This document shows positions 45,857-54,261 of a DNA stretch of 63,583 nucleotides, in pieces. Positions within the stretch are counted from its first letter, which is position 1; each line of letters starts with the position of its first letter. Both the position numbers and the translations under genes were made by a program. Source of the DNA: CAYYYP01 sp964475985 (lineage in GTDB: Bacteria > Bdellovibrionota > UBA1018 > CAYHWW01); NCBI GenBank assembly GCA_964475985.1, contig CAYYYP010000017.1, forward strand, positions 1 through 63,583. Direction: 5' to 3'. The notes under the pieces were generated by a model, which was given only the letters and a program-made list of their open reading frames with translations, did no database searches and was not told the origin of the DNA.

Positions 45857-45865
45857 TTATCCACA
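45857..45865 (+). promoter_or_regulatory. DnaA box 3 (TTATCCACA)
   Basis: A perfect consensus box 57 bp from box 2 and nearest to the AT-rich stretch. Confidence 0.75.
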
Positions 45866-45981
45866 ATTTCTTAAATTGTAATTCCCTAAGCCCCGCCTAG
45901 CTTGCTTAGTTGCAAAATTAAATTTCTTTTATTTGTAAACTTAAAGTTTTGATAACAGATGCTGCGTCTGCATCCTACCGC

Positions 45982-47085
45982 TCACCACATGGCCTTACGG
46001 TAGAAATACGCCGCTACCGGAATCAGAATCAGGTTGGCAGCCTGAATGGCGAAGAAGGGATGAAGTATGAATCGCTCGGCTAAGGTGGCGCCTAAAAGGT
46101 TAAAGGCCCAGTAAAAAAATACGATCCCCACGCAAACCAACATTGCGTTGGATTTAACGCTACGCATACGCACCGTACCAAGGCCAATGCCCAAAAACCC
46201 GAAAATCAAAGGCACGAAGCCCAACGCAATGCGTCGCCAAAACTCGATGGAATATTCGACATAGAGGTTACGATTACCTTCGGCGGTGTAGCGGGCCATA
46301 TCGTCCCTAAGTTGTAACTGCGTACGGGTCTTAGGATAACTGATCTCGCCGGACTGCCCTTCGTCCACTTTCAAGAGTAAATTGTATTCATTGAAATCAA
46401 TTTTCTCGTAAAAGGCCCGGGTTGCCTCTGGCCGGTGGATGGAACCAGCAAAGAGCCTCAGAACAACGGCAGCACTCAACTCAGAATCAGTTTTCTGGGG
46501 CAATATAGTGCCCTTCTCCGCCACCACTACGGACGGACTTTGGGGATTTCGTTCATCGTGAATGAAAACGCGCAGCATTTCATTATCGTCGGTATTCACC
46601 CGGTCCGCATAAACTAAAAGGTCAAAGAACCCTTCCGTAAAAGTACCTTCCTTAAGGTTGGATACGACCTTCGTATTGCCGATTTTCAATACGGTTTTTT
46701 TAAATTCATAATTGGCCCAGGGGATGAAAAAGAAAGCTAAATAAGAAACTGCCAGAGACACCAGTACCGATGACGCGACTACGGGAAGGGCAAGCTTATG
46801 GATACTGAAACCAGATGCTTTAAGGGCAACGATTTCGGAGTCAGCGCTCATGCGGCCGAAACCCACCAGCACCGCCACCAGAAAACTCATGGGCAAAACC
46901 ACAGGCAGGAATGCGGCGGAAACGTAAACGACCATTTTCAAAAGCAGGAATAGGCCCACTCCATGATTCACAAAATAATCGGCGAGCCTCACGGCTTGGA
47001 ACATCAGGAAAACAAAGGTGAAGAAAAATACCCCGCCCAAAAATGGCAGCACGATTTCTTTAAAGGTATACCAAATGACTTTCAT
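45982..47085 (-). CDS. LPS export permease, LptF/LptG family
   Basis: LptF and LptG form the transmembrane pair of the ABC transporter that extracts LPS from the inner membrane. This 367-residue YjgP/YjgQ protein has three N-terminal helices (about 10-30, 45-75 and 95-120), a periplasmic beta-jellyroll domain (about 125-265) and three C-terminal helices (about 280-360). The conserved cytoplasmic loop MSADSEIVALKASGFS fits the LptB-coupling helix. A single copy is present here, so the partner must be elsewhere. A perfect TTAGAAT-TC-ATTCTAA palindrome overlaps its start (47085-47100). Confidence 0.85.
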   Translation of the reverse strand: MKVIWYTFKEIVLPFLGGVFFFTFVFLMFQAVRLADYFVNHGVGLFLLLKMVVYVSAAFLPVVLPMSFLVAVLVGFGRMSADSEIVALKASGFSIHKLALPVVASSVLVSLAVSYLAFFFIPWANYEFKKTVLKIGNTKVVSNLKEGTFTEGFFDLLVYADRVNTDDNEMLRVFIHDERNPQSPSVVVAEKGTILPQKTDSELSAAVVLRLFAGSIHRPEATRAFYEKIDFNEYNLLLKVDEGQSGEISYPKTRTQLQLRDDMARYTAEGNRNLYVEYSIEFWRRIALGFVPLIFGFLGIGLGTVRMRSVKSNAMLVCVGIVFFYWAFNLLGATLAERFILHPFFAIQAANLILIPVAAYFYRKAMW

Positions 47086-47100
47086 TAGAATTCATTCTAA
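47085..47100. promoter_or_regulatory. 16-bp palindrome at the LptF/G start
   Basis: TTAGAAT-TC-ATTCTAA is a perfect 7-bp-arm palindrome. It overlaps the first bases of the start codon and the only space for a ribosome-binding site, so it could be an operator or an RNA hairpin limiting translation. Confidence 0.4.
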
Positions 47101-47115
47101 CTGAGGAGCCCCTCA

Positions 47116-48522
47116 TCAGTAAGCGTTCTTGTTAATGAATCCCCGAAAAACCGTCAGAAACAAAATTTTTAGATCCAGCGTGATGGACCAATTACGAATG
47201 TAGAACAAATCAAATTCAATTCTCTTCTCAAGCGACGTATCACCTCGCCAACCATTGACCTGCGCCCAACCTGTGATGCCGGCCTTAACGCGATGTTTCA
47301 ACATATATGACGGAATTTCTTCCCGTAGTTTTTCTACAACCCAAGTCCTTTCCGGACGCGGGCCAACTAAACTCATATTGCCAATGAAGACGTTAAAAAA
47401 CTGGGGCAGTTCATCTAAGCTAGTGCGGCGCAGGAACTCACCGACCTTCGTAACCCTGGGATCATGTTTTTTCGTAAGCAGGTCCACGTCGCCCGCTTGG
47501 TCCACGCGCATGGAGCGGAATTTGAACATCTTAAATTTTCGGCCATTTAAGCTCATGCGCTCTTGGAAATAAAATACTGGGCCTGGGGAAGTCAGCTTCG
47601 TAGCAATCGCAATCATCAACATGAGAGGAGAAAAAACAAAAATGGCTAAGGAAGATAAAAGCAAATCTAGAATACGCTTCAGATAGATGCCCATGCCTTC
47701 TAACGGCGTCGAGTTGAGGCTCACCATGGCTAAGCCATCAAACTCCTCTACTTCGCAGCCAAGGGTAAGATACTCGTGTAGGTCTGGAACCAATACGATC
47801 TGTATCACTTCGTCCTTCAAGCCCTTAAGGAGTTCGTCCGCCGCCTGATATTCTGCTTGGGGCAGGGCGATCATAAGTTTATCCACCTTGTACTGGTGCA
47901 CCATTTGACTCGCTTGCGCGTAGGAACCAATGACGGGCATATTGTCGACAAAACGGGGCTCATTCGCAGGAATTCCGTCGGGGCCCAAAAAACCTACGAA
48001 CCGCAAGCCAAGCTCCGGATGCCGCTTCAATTTTTGGTAGGTGTTCACGGCGGTTCTCCCGGTACCGGCGATCAAAATATTTTGGAGATGAATACCGCGT
48101 AAGTGAAGCCTTCTTAAGCTATTGCGAAAAAAAAGCCTCGACCAAACCAAAAGGAACGCACTCGAAAAACCGAAATATACAAACACTCCGCGGGAGAGCC
48201 GGTAAGTTGAAAATAAAAAAGTCAGACCGATGAGTAACCAGAGACTTATGGTGTGGGCCTTTAGCACTTGAATGGCTTCGACCGTACGGCGCGAAATTCT
48301 TTTGCCAGAATAAAGCCCGTAAACAGAAAATACTGAACTCCAAAGCAGCAGAATAAAAACGCCGACGCCGAAGTAATGACTCAGTGGCGGCAACGCAGAG
48401 TGCATGAAAGAAAGCGGAACTTCTTTACGCAAGTAGTAGGCAAGCATCCAGGTCGCGAAAAGTATCACGACATCCGAGAGGCGCAGTAGTGGACCAAAAA
48501 CAGAATAGTATTTCCGAATCAT
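47116..48522 (-). CDS. Undecaprenyl-phosphate sugar phosphotransferase (WcaJ/WbaP type)
   Basis: It starts a cell-surface polysaccharide by moving a sugar-1-phosphate (often glucose) to undecaprenyl phosphate. The 468-residue protein has four N-terminal helices (about 15-110), a Rossmann-like cytoplasmic domain with ILIAGTGRTAVNTYQ (about 149-163) and the C-terminal sugar transferase domain (about 275-468). That last domain has KRILDLLLSSLAIFVFSPLM, KFRSMR, RRTSLDELPQF and SLVGPRPE. It diverges from pepA across only 20 bp. Exact sugar is not predictable. Confidence 0.88.
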   Translation of the reverse strand: MIRKYYSVFGPLLRLSDVVILFATWMLAYYLRKEVPLSFMHSALPPLSHYFGVGVFILLLWSSVFSVYGLYSGKRISRRTVEAIQVLKAHTISLWLLIGLTFLFSTYRLSRGVFVYFGFSSAFLLVWSRLFFRNSLRRLHLRGIHLQNILIAGTGRTAVNTYQKLKRHPELGLRFVGFLGPDGIPANEPRFVDNMPVIGSYAQASQMVHQYKVDKLMIALPQAEYQAADELLKGLKDEVIQIVLVPDLHEYLTLGCEVEEFDGLAMVSLNSTPLEGMGIYLKRILDLLLSSLAIFVFSPLMLMIAIATKLTSPGPVFYFQERMSLNGRKFKMFKFRSMRVDQAGDVDLLTKKHDPRVTKVGEFLRRTSLDELPQFFNVFIGNMSLVGPRPERTWVVEKLREEIPSYMLKHRVKAGITGWAQVNGWRGDTSLEKRIEFDLFYIRNWSITLDLKILFLTVFRGFINKNAY

Positions 48523-48542
48523 GTTTGATAGCGAACTTTAGT

Positions 48543-50228
48543 ATGAAACACCTCGTGTTAAAAGCCAAGAAAAGCCCCGGTTCAACTAAATCCTCAAGCC
48601 GCGCAACTAAAGCGGCGACCGCTTCTCGACGCGGAGCGACTTCTACTTCAAATCTTCCGGAGTATCGAGTGATCGCCTACTCTTTCAACCGAGCGGGCGA
48701 ACTTTTAGCGAACAAAGAACGAGATCAACTAAATTCATTGAAACAAATCCAAGAGCTCCCACTGAAGCCAGGGGGCATTTGTGTCGTGAGGCCAGGTTTC
48801 ATTTTCATTCACGTAGGACTTGAGCGAAATGAACCTGATTTCTTAGTGCCTTCCGAACGTTTCCGCAGGCTTGGCGCCATTTTGCAGAACAAGTTAGCCG
48901 TCGAGCGCATCAGCCAAGCGGTTATCGATTTAGATTCCTTTCTCTTGGAAGGCACTGGGCTTTTCACTTCTAGTTCTGAAGCGGCGCAATTTTTAGCCGA
49001 GGGCCTCGGGCTTGCAAGTTATCGTTTTGATCGAGACGCGCTCAAGGAAAGTCTCCGACGCACGAAGCCCTTTACGGAGAAAGCACCACGCTTGACCCAC
49101 GGCTCACCGGCCCAAGATTTTTTTCCTAAAGCGATTTCATTTGAGAGCAAAACCGAAAGTGCGGAACGAATCGATGATGCGCTTTTGGAGGCCGAATATG
49201 TAATCGAAGGTTCAAGCCTTTGCCGCGACTTAAGCAACGCTCCGCCCAATGCGTTACTACCTCACCATTTTGCATCAAGGGCAAAAGAGGTTGTGCAGAA
49301 AAACAAATCGTTGGGTTTAAGCATTACCGTGTTTGATGAAAAACAAATTGTTCGTGAAGGCATGGGGCTGCTCATCGGAGTAGGCCAAGGCAGTGCAAAC
49401 CCTCCCCGTTTTATCGTGGTGGAGTATAATCCTAAGCAAAACTCCAAGGCGAAGGGAAAGTCGAAAACCAAAGGAAACTCATTAAAGACCTTGGCTTTGG
49501 TAGGCAAGGGAATGACGTTTGACAGCGGTGGAATTTCCATCAAGCCGTCTCCAAAAATGGAAGACATGAAACATGATATGTCGGGCGCCGCCGCTTGCTT
49601 GGGCGCAGTTTTAACCATTGCTAGGCTACAACTACCTCTACGCATTTTGTGCGTACTCGCCGTTGCCGAAAATATGCCGGACGGTAATGCGATTTGTCCT
49701 GGGCATGTGCTCAAAAGCCGGAACGGAAAAACCGTGGAGGTCAATAATACCGATGCAGAAGGCCGATTAATCCTCGCGGACGCGCTTGACTGGACGCAAG
49801 ATCAAAAGCCCGATTACATCGTGAATATGGCGACACTTACGGGTGCCATTGGGATTGCGCTAGGAAAGTTGAACGCTGGCGTCATGGTAAATCATCCCGA
49901 ACTTCGTGGTTTGCTCAATGACGCAGCAAGGGCCAGCGGTGAGCGCATTTGGGAACTGCCCTCTCATGCCGAATATTTTGACGACCTGCGCAGTGAGTAC
50001 GCCGACATGCGCAACGTCGGCGACGGCCCTTCTGGTGGCGCTATCCGCGCAGGAATGTTTTTAAAACAGTTCATCCGTGAAGGTGTTCAATGGGGCCACA
50101 TCGATATGGCAAGCACGGGCTTTGACCACGGGATGACTCCCTATAGCCCCCGAAAAGGTAGCAGCGGCTGGGGCGTTCGCCTATTCCTTGAACTTGCCCG
50201 CAGTATTGCCGGAATGAAGGCCAAATAA
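48543..50228 (+). CDS. pepA: Leucyl aminopeptidase, M17 family
   Basis: A two-metal aminopeptidase that releases N-terminal residues from peptides; in some bacteria PepA also binds DNA. The C-terminal catalytic domain has VGKGMTFDSGGISIKPS and NNTDAEGRLILADALDW, the two M17 signatures. The chosen ATG gives 561 residues; the longer frame begins inside the divergent transferase gene. The first 40 residues are basic and Ser/Thr/Arg-rich, an unusual N-terminal extension. A Lys/Ser insert (about 310-320, NSKAKGKSKTKGN) sits between domains. asnS follows after 2 bp. Confidence 0.93.
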   Translation: MKHLVLKAKKSPGSTKSSSRATKAATASRRGATSTSNLPEYRVIAYSFNRAGELLANKERDQLNSLKQIQELPLKPGGICVVRPGFIFIHVGLERNEPDFLVPSERFRRLGAILQNKLAVERISQAVIDLDSFLLEGTGLFTSSSEAAQFLAEGLGLASYRFDRDALKESLRRTKPFTEKAPRLTHGSPAQDFFPKAISFESKTESAERIDDALLEAEYVIEGSSLCRDLSNAPPNALLPHHFASRAKEVVQKNKSLGLSITVFDEKQIVREGMGLLIGVGQGSANPPRFIVVEYNPKQNSKAKGKSKTKGNSLKTLALVGKGMTFDSGGISIKPSPKMEDMKHDMSGAAACLGAVLTIARLQLPLRILCVLAVAENMPDGNAICPGHVLKSRNGKTVEVNNTDAEGRLILADALDWTQDQKPDYIVNMATLTGAIGIALGKLNAGVMVNHPELRGLLNDAARASGERIWELPSHAEYFDDLRSEYADMRNVGDGPSGGAIRAGMFLKQFIREGVQWGHIDMASTGFDHGMTPYSPRKGSSGWGVRLFLELARSIAGMKAK

Positions 50229-50230
50229 AA

Positions 50231-51559
50231 ATGATGAAGCACGAAGTCACGCCCTTTAAAGATCGCTTTTATATTGAGAAGGCGGGCACGGCGCCGTTTC
50301 TGGAAAACAGTGTCGTTCGGGTGCACGGATGGGTATTCAACAAGCGCAGCAGCGGAAAAATTAAATTCCTTATTTTGCGCGACGGCACGGGCTTTCTCCA
50401 GGGTGTGCTGGTTAGCGGAGAATGTGATGAAAAAAGCTTTCTTGATTTTGACGCTCTCACCCAGGAAAGTTCCGTCATTGTAGATGGTGTCTTGCGCAAA
50501 CATCCCCGCACGGGTGCCTTTGAGCTAGGGATCCAAAAGATTCAAACGCTGAGTATTGCTGAGCCCTACCCTATTTCGCCCAAGGAACATGGCGTTGAGT
50601 TTCTTATGGAACACCGCCACCTTTGGATTCGGTCTTCAAAGCAACATGCTGCTCTTAAGATCCGCGCCACTATCATCAAGGCCATTCGCGATTATTTCGA
50701 TAATAATGGCTTTGTACTTTTTGATGCACCTATCCTTACGCCAAGTTCCTGCGAAGGTACTTCGACCCTTTTCCAGACGCCATACTTTGATTCAAAGGCA
50801 TTTTTAACGCAGTCGGGTCAACTCTACGGCGAAGTTGGCGCCATGGCCTTTGGAAAAATCTACGTTTTTGGCCCAACGTTTCGTGCCGAAAAATCAAAGA
50901 CCAGAAAACACCTTACGGAATTCTGGATGGTAGAGCCCGAAGTCGCCTATAACGACCTCTACGACACCATGGATTTGGGTTCAGATTTCGTACGCAACAT
51001 TCTCACTACCGTCCTTGAAAAACGCAAAGAGGAACTCAAGATTCTTGAACGTGATGTGACGCATTTGGAAAAATGCGCATCGGCTACTTTTCCCCGCATT
51101 ACCTACGATGAAGCATTAAAAATTCTAGAACGCCGTGGGGTCGGGGTGCCCTGGGGCGAGGACTTTGGGGCTCCGCAGGAATCTGCGCTTGGCGAAGAAT
51201 TTGGAATTCCAGTTTTCATTCATCATTTCCCAGCGTCATTGAAAGCGTTTTATTTCAAAAAGGATCCACAAGATCCAAAATTCGCATTGGGTTGCGATCT
51301 CATTGCACCGGATGGTTACGGTGAATTAATTGGCGGCGGTCAGCGGGAAGAGGACGTTGCCACGCTAAAGAATAGCCTTGAAGCCCACGGGCTTTCCCTA
51401 GAAGACTACAATTGGTATTTGGATTTAAGACGCTTTGGTAGCGTTCCCCATGCGGGATTTGGGCTTGGCCTTGAGCGTACCGTGGCATGGGTCTGTGGAT
51501 TGCCTCACGTTCGGGAGACCATTCCATTTCCACGCATGATTCACACCCTCAGACCCTAG
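50231..51559 (+). CDS. asnS: Asparagine--tRNA ligase
   Basis: It charges tRNA-Asn directly with asparagine, so this organism need not depend on the Asp-tRNA amidotransferase route. The 442-residue class II enzyme has an N-terminal OB-fold anticodon domain (about 18-100, VRVHGWVFNKRSSGKIKFL). Catalytic motif 2 is FRAEKSKTRKHLTEFWMVEPE (split across 215-237) and motif 3 is GFGLGLERTVAWVCGL. AsnS rather than AspS is supported by its length and the absence of the bacterial AspS GAD insertion. It starts 2 bp after pepA. Confidence 0.92.
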   Translation: MMKHEVTPFKDRFYIEKAGTAPFLENSVVRVHGWVFNKRSSGKIKFLILRDGTGFLQGVLVSGECDEKSFLDFDALTQESSVIVDGVLRKHPRTGAFELGIQKIQTLSIAEPYPISPKEHGVEFLMEHRHLWIRSSKQHAALKIRATIIKAIRDYFDNNGFVLFDAPILTPSSCEGTSTLFQTPYFDSKAFLTQSGQLYGEVGAMAFGKIYVFGPTFRAEKSKTRKHLTEFWMVEPEVAYNDLYDTMDLGSDFVRNILTTVLEKRKEELKILERDVTHLEKCASATFPRITYDEALKILERRGVGVPWGEDFGAPQESALGEEFGIPVFIHHFPASLKAFYFKKDPQDPKFALGCDLIAPDGYGELIGGGQREEDVATLKNSLEAHGLSLEDYNWYLDLRRFGSVPHAGFGLGLERTVAWVCGLPHVRETIPFPRMIHTLRP

Positions 51560-51573
51560 GTCAGGAGATTCCT

Positions 51574-52053
51574 TTGAGCTCACCACCCTTTCATTTTCAC
51601 ATTGTGCTTGTTGAGCCAGAGATTCCGCCCAATACGGGAAATGCGGGCAGGCTTTGCGTAGCCATCAATGCGACGTTGCACCTCGTAGGACCTTTAGGCT
51701 TTTCAATTGAAGACAAGGATGTGAGGCGCGCGGGTCTTGATTACTGGAAGTACGTTGATCTCATTCAACACAACGGGTTTGATGCATGGCTAAATTGGCG
51801 AGATGCAAACAAACCTGATTTGCCATTTTATCTGTTCTCTAAAAAGGCAAAGGCTTCTCTGTATGAAACAGCGTTTCCTAAGGAAGCGGCATTTGTCTTC
51901 GGAAAGGAGACTAAGGGCCTTAGCGATGAGATTTTGGAAAAATTCTCCGATCAAACGCTGACCATTCCGATGTTCTCTGAAAAAATCCGGAGCCTGAACC
52001 TCTCTAACGCGCTTTCCATCGTGGTGTATGAAGCAATCCGCCAACAGCTTTAA
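51574..52053 (+). CDS. trmL: tRNA (cytidine/uridine-34-2'-O)-methyltransferase, TrmL-like
   Basis: A single-domain SPOUT enzyme that methylates the wobble ribose of tRNA-Leu. The TTG start has AGGAG with 6-nt spacing and gives 159 residues, the family norm; the frame is open back to 51487 but that overlaps asnS. Motif 1 is EPEIPPNTGNAGRLCVA, motif 2 VFGKETKGLSDEIL and motif 3 SLNLSNALSIVVYEA. Its stop overlaps the mtgA start by 26 bp. Confidence 0.9.
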   Translation: MSSPPFHFHIVLVEPEIPPNTGNAGRLCVAINATLHLVGPLGFSIEDKDVRRAGLDYWKYVDLIQHNGFDAWLNWRDANKPDLPFYLFSKKAKASLYETAFPKEAAFVFGKETKGLSDEILEKFSDQTLTIPMFSEKIRSLNLSNALSIVVYEAIRQQL

Positions 52054-52852
52054 AATAGATTTAATTTATACTTGCTTGGTTGGAATGCTTTTCATTGCGG
52101 GCGGGATTGCTTCCTACTTGGCGGTAAACCGCATTTTTTTGATCGAGTCGCAGCTTTTTCCGGATGTCACATTGTTGAAAACGCATTACCCCGTTTTACA
52201 AAAGAAATGGCGGACCTCCGAGGGCGCTTCGCGACTGGAATTTGAATTTGAAAAGGGTCCGCCAAGCCACTGGGTACCCTTGCCACAAATCAGTCGAAAA
52301 GCCTTCGCCGCCATTCTCATGTCGGAAGATGGAGGATTTTTCAAACATCGCGGATACGAACCAGAACTTATGCGGAAAGCGTGGGAAGAAAATCGCAAAG
52401 CGGGGCACGTCAAGCGCGGAGCCAGCACCATCACCCAACAACTCATTAAAAATCTTTATTTAACCTCAGAAAAAACCATGACCCGCAAATTTCGTGAGCT
52501 CCTTTTGGCAGTACAGGTCGAGAGAACCTTGCCCAAAAAGAAAATATTGGAAATTTATCTCAACATTGTTGAGTGGGGACCTCAAATTTTTGGCATCAAA
52601 GCGGCGGCCGCCCATTACTTCAAAAAAATTCCCGCAAATCTTAATGCCAAAGAAGGGGCAATTCTTGCCTATCTTCTGCCTAACCCGCTCAAATACCACC
52701 GCGTGGTCAAACTGGGCAATTTGTCCCCCTATGCACAGACTAGAGTGACAAATATTTTAGAAAAACTTTGGAAATCGGGGCAAGTCTCCGAGGAAGAGTT
52801 TGAGGATTACGCTTCCGAATGGGCAGAGAATTCGATACCATCAGATTTGTGA
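52028..52852 (+). CDS. mtgA: Monofunctional peptidoglycan glycosyltransferase
   Basis: It polymerises lipid II into glycan strands at the outer face of the inner membrane. The 274-residue GT51 protein has one N-terminal helix (about 11-34) and the family motifs SEDGGFFKHRG (about 97-107, with the catalytic Glu), KRGASTITQQLIKNLYL, RKFRELLLAVQVER and KKKILEIYLNIVEWG. It has no transpeptidase domain. The next gene is a stand-alone transpeptidase that overlaps it by 34 bp, so the two may act as a split class A PBP. Confidence 0.93.
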   Translation: MKQSANSFKIDLIYTCLVGMLFIAGGIASYLAVNRIFLIESQLFPDVTLLKTHYPVLQKKWRTSEGASRLEFEFEKGPPSHWVPLPQISRKAFAAILMSEDGGFFKHRGYEPELMRKAWEENRKAGHVKRGASTITQQLIKNLYLTSEKTMTRKFRELLLAVQVERTLPKKKILEIYLNIVEWGPQIFGIKAAAAHYFKKIPANLNAKEGAILAYLLPNPLKYHRVVKLGNLSPYAQTRVTNILEKLWKSGQVSEEEFEDYASEWAENSIPSDL

Positions 52853-54222
52853 TAAAACAGGGAATAAATGGGACCAAGGGTGGATCTCAGGGGAGATCTT
52901 TTTTTCTTAATAGTTTTACTTTAGTGGGGTTGCTTGCGGGGCTTTCTACCGCCCATGCGAGTCCGTCGGAATGGCTGCATAAGCTAGTAGGCCCTAAGAA
53001 GCTTACGAAGGCGGAAGTTTCTCAACTCTTAGGTAAACGCTCCATGCCTAAAGGGTATATGGAAACTTCGGAGATCGTCATTCCCCAGCCTGATACGGAA
53101 TTGATGGTGGAATACACAGTACTTCCCGAAGTTGAAAAAGAAGTCCTCGAACTTTTCACCAAAGGTAAAGTTCGTCATGGTGCGTTCGTCGCCATCGATC
53201 CTGCGACCGGACAAATCCTCGGCATGGTCTCGTATTCCCAACCCCGGATTGGCGATGTTGCTCCCCAGGAAAATCTTGCTATCCGCGCGACCTTTCCTTC
53301 CGCCAGCGTTTTTAAAGTCGTGACGGCCGCAACGGTGATCGAAAATAAAAAAGTTCAGTATGATAGTTTGATCCCGGTGCGCGGCAGTTATCACACCCTA
53401 TATAAACAAAATGTTTTTAATGCAGGTGGAATTGAAGCAAGTAATTTGCCTCCACCGGTACGTAGGTACTCCAAACGTGCGCCTCGCCCCTTTCAGAAAC
53501 TCATCAGTTTAGGGGAAGCCTTTGGGCAATCCGTAAATTCAGTGTTTGGTAAACTTGGAATTTTCGGCGCAGGCCCTCAGCCCCTGCGCGACATGGCCCA
53601 ACGCTTCTTATTTAATCGTGAAGTCCCCTTTGAATTGGATGTCAGTCCCAGCAGCGCAGTTATTCCGGACGACGCTTTTGGTCTAGCGGAAAGCGCATCT
53701 GGTTACACGAGACTTAACAATATGAGTCCATTGCATGGCGCCCTCATCAGTGCCGCCATCGCTAACGACGGCGTCCTCATGGAACCAAGCATCGTTTCCG
53801 GTATCTACGATAAAAAAGGTAAAATTGAATACCGTAATGAAGCAAAAACCATGGGCCAAGTCATCTCAACCCAAACGGCTCAACAGCTTCAATATCTCAT
53901 GGGTCGCACCATCAGCTCAGGTACTTCACGCCGGTCATTTTCCGGATATCAAAGGCATATGGTTCTTTCGCAACTTCTCATGGGCGGAAAAACGGGAACA
54001 TTGGATGGCATGAGCCCCCCTGGCCGTTATGATTGGTTTGTAGGGTTTGCCATGAAGGGCGATCGCAAAATCGCCGTAGCTACCCTTTGTATCCACGGAA
54101 ACCGTAAAGGCATCAAATCTTCCTTCATTTCAAGGAAAGTGTTTGAACATTACTTCAAACCAGATTTGGCTTTGCATAGGCCAGTACTTTCGCCAAATAG
54201 AACTGCTTCGCCCGCGCAATAA
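52819..54222 (+). CDS. Stand-alone penicillin-binding transpeptidase
   Basis: A peptidoglycan crosslinking domain with SVFK (S163 catalytic, K166), SVN (238-240) and KTG (391-393). The 467-residue protein lacks both a GT51 domain and the usual class B dimerisation domain. A hydrophobic segment at about 28-46 ends in AHASPS, so it is either secreted or loosely anchored. ATG 52819 is used here, with GAGGAT about 10 nt upstream; GTG 52849, which overlaps the mtgA stop as GTGA, is an alternative. Translational coupling with mtgA suggests a functional pair. A D,D-carboxypeptidase activity is also possible. Confidence 0.85.
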   Translation: MGREFDTIRFVIKQGINGTKGGSQGRSFFLNSFTLVGLLAGLSTAHASPSEWLHKLVGPKKLTKAEVSQLLGKRSMPKGYMETSEIVIPQPDTELMVEYTVLPEVEKEVLELFTKGKVRHGAFVAIDPATGQILGMVSYSQPRIGDVAPQENLAIRATFPSASVFKVVTAATVIENKKVQYDSLIPVRGSYHTLYKQNVFNAGGIEASNLPPPVRRYSKRAPRPFQKLISLGEAFGQSVNSVFGKLGIFGAGPQPLRDMAQRFLFNREVPFELDVSPSSAVIPDDAFGLAESASGYTRLNNMSPLHGALISAAIANDGVLMEPSIVSGIYDKKGKIEYRNEAKTMGQVISTQTAQQLQYLMGRTISSGTSRRSFSGYQRHMVLSQLLMGGKTGTLDGMSPPGRYDWFVGFAMKGDRKIAVATLCIHGNRKGIKSSFISRKVFEHYFKPDLALHRPVLSPNRTASPAQ

Positions 54223-54231
54223 ATTGAAGTA

Positions 54232-54251
54232 CCTTACTGAACACAGTAAGG
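54232..54251 (+). promoter_or_regulatory. Hairpin that buries the rsmH ribosome-binding site
   Basis: CCTTACTG-AACA-CAGTAAGG is a perfect 8-bp stem with a 4-nt loop. The 3' arm contains the AAGGA Shine-Dalgarno, 10 nt before the rsmH ATG. It could limit translation of the first division-cluster gene. No T-run follows, so it is unlikely to be a terminator. Confidence 0.55.
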
Positions 54252-54261
54252 ACTTGAATTC

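Larger units (their letters stand above)
45657..45981. other. Candidate replication origin or DnaA-binding region
   Basis: This 325-bp non-coding stretch lies between two convergent genes, rodZ and the LptF/G permease. It holds three perfect TTATCCACA boxes in one orientation at 45778, 45800 and 45857, with the first two in the same AG-box-GG context. An AT-rich stretch follows (about 45905-45955, AAATTAAATTTCTTTTATTTG). That layout, boxes then AT-rich DNA, fits an oriC with a duplex-unwinding element. dnaA, dnaN or gyrB are not nearby. It could instead be a DnaA titration or regulatory site. Confidence 0.55.
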
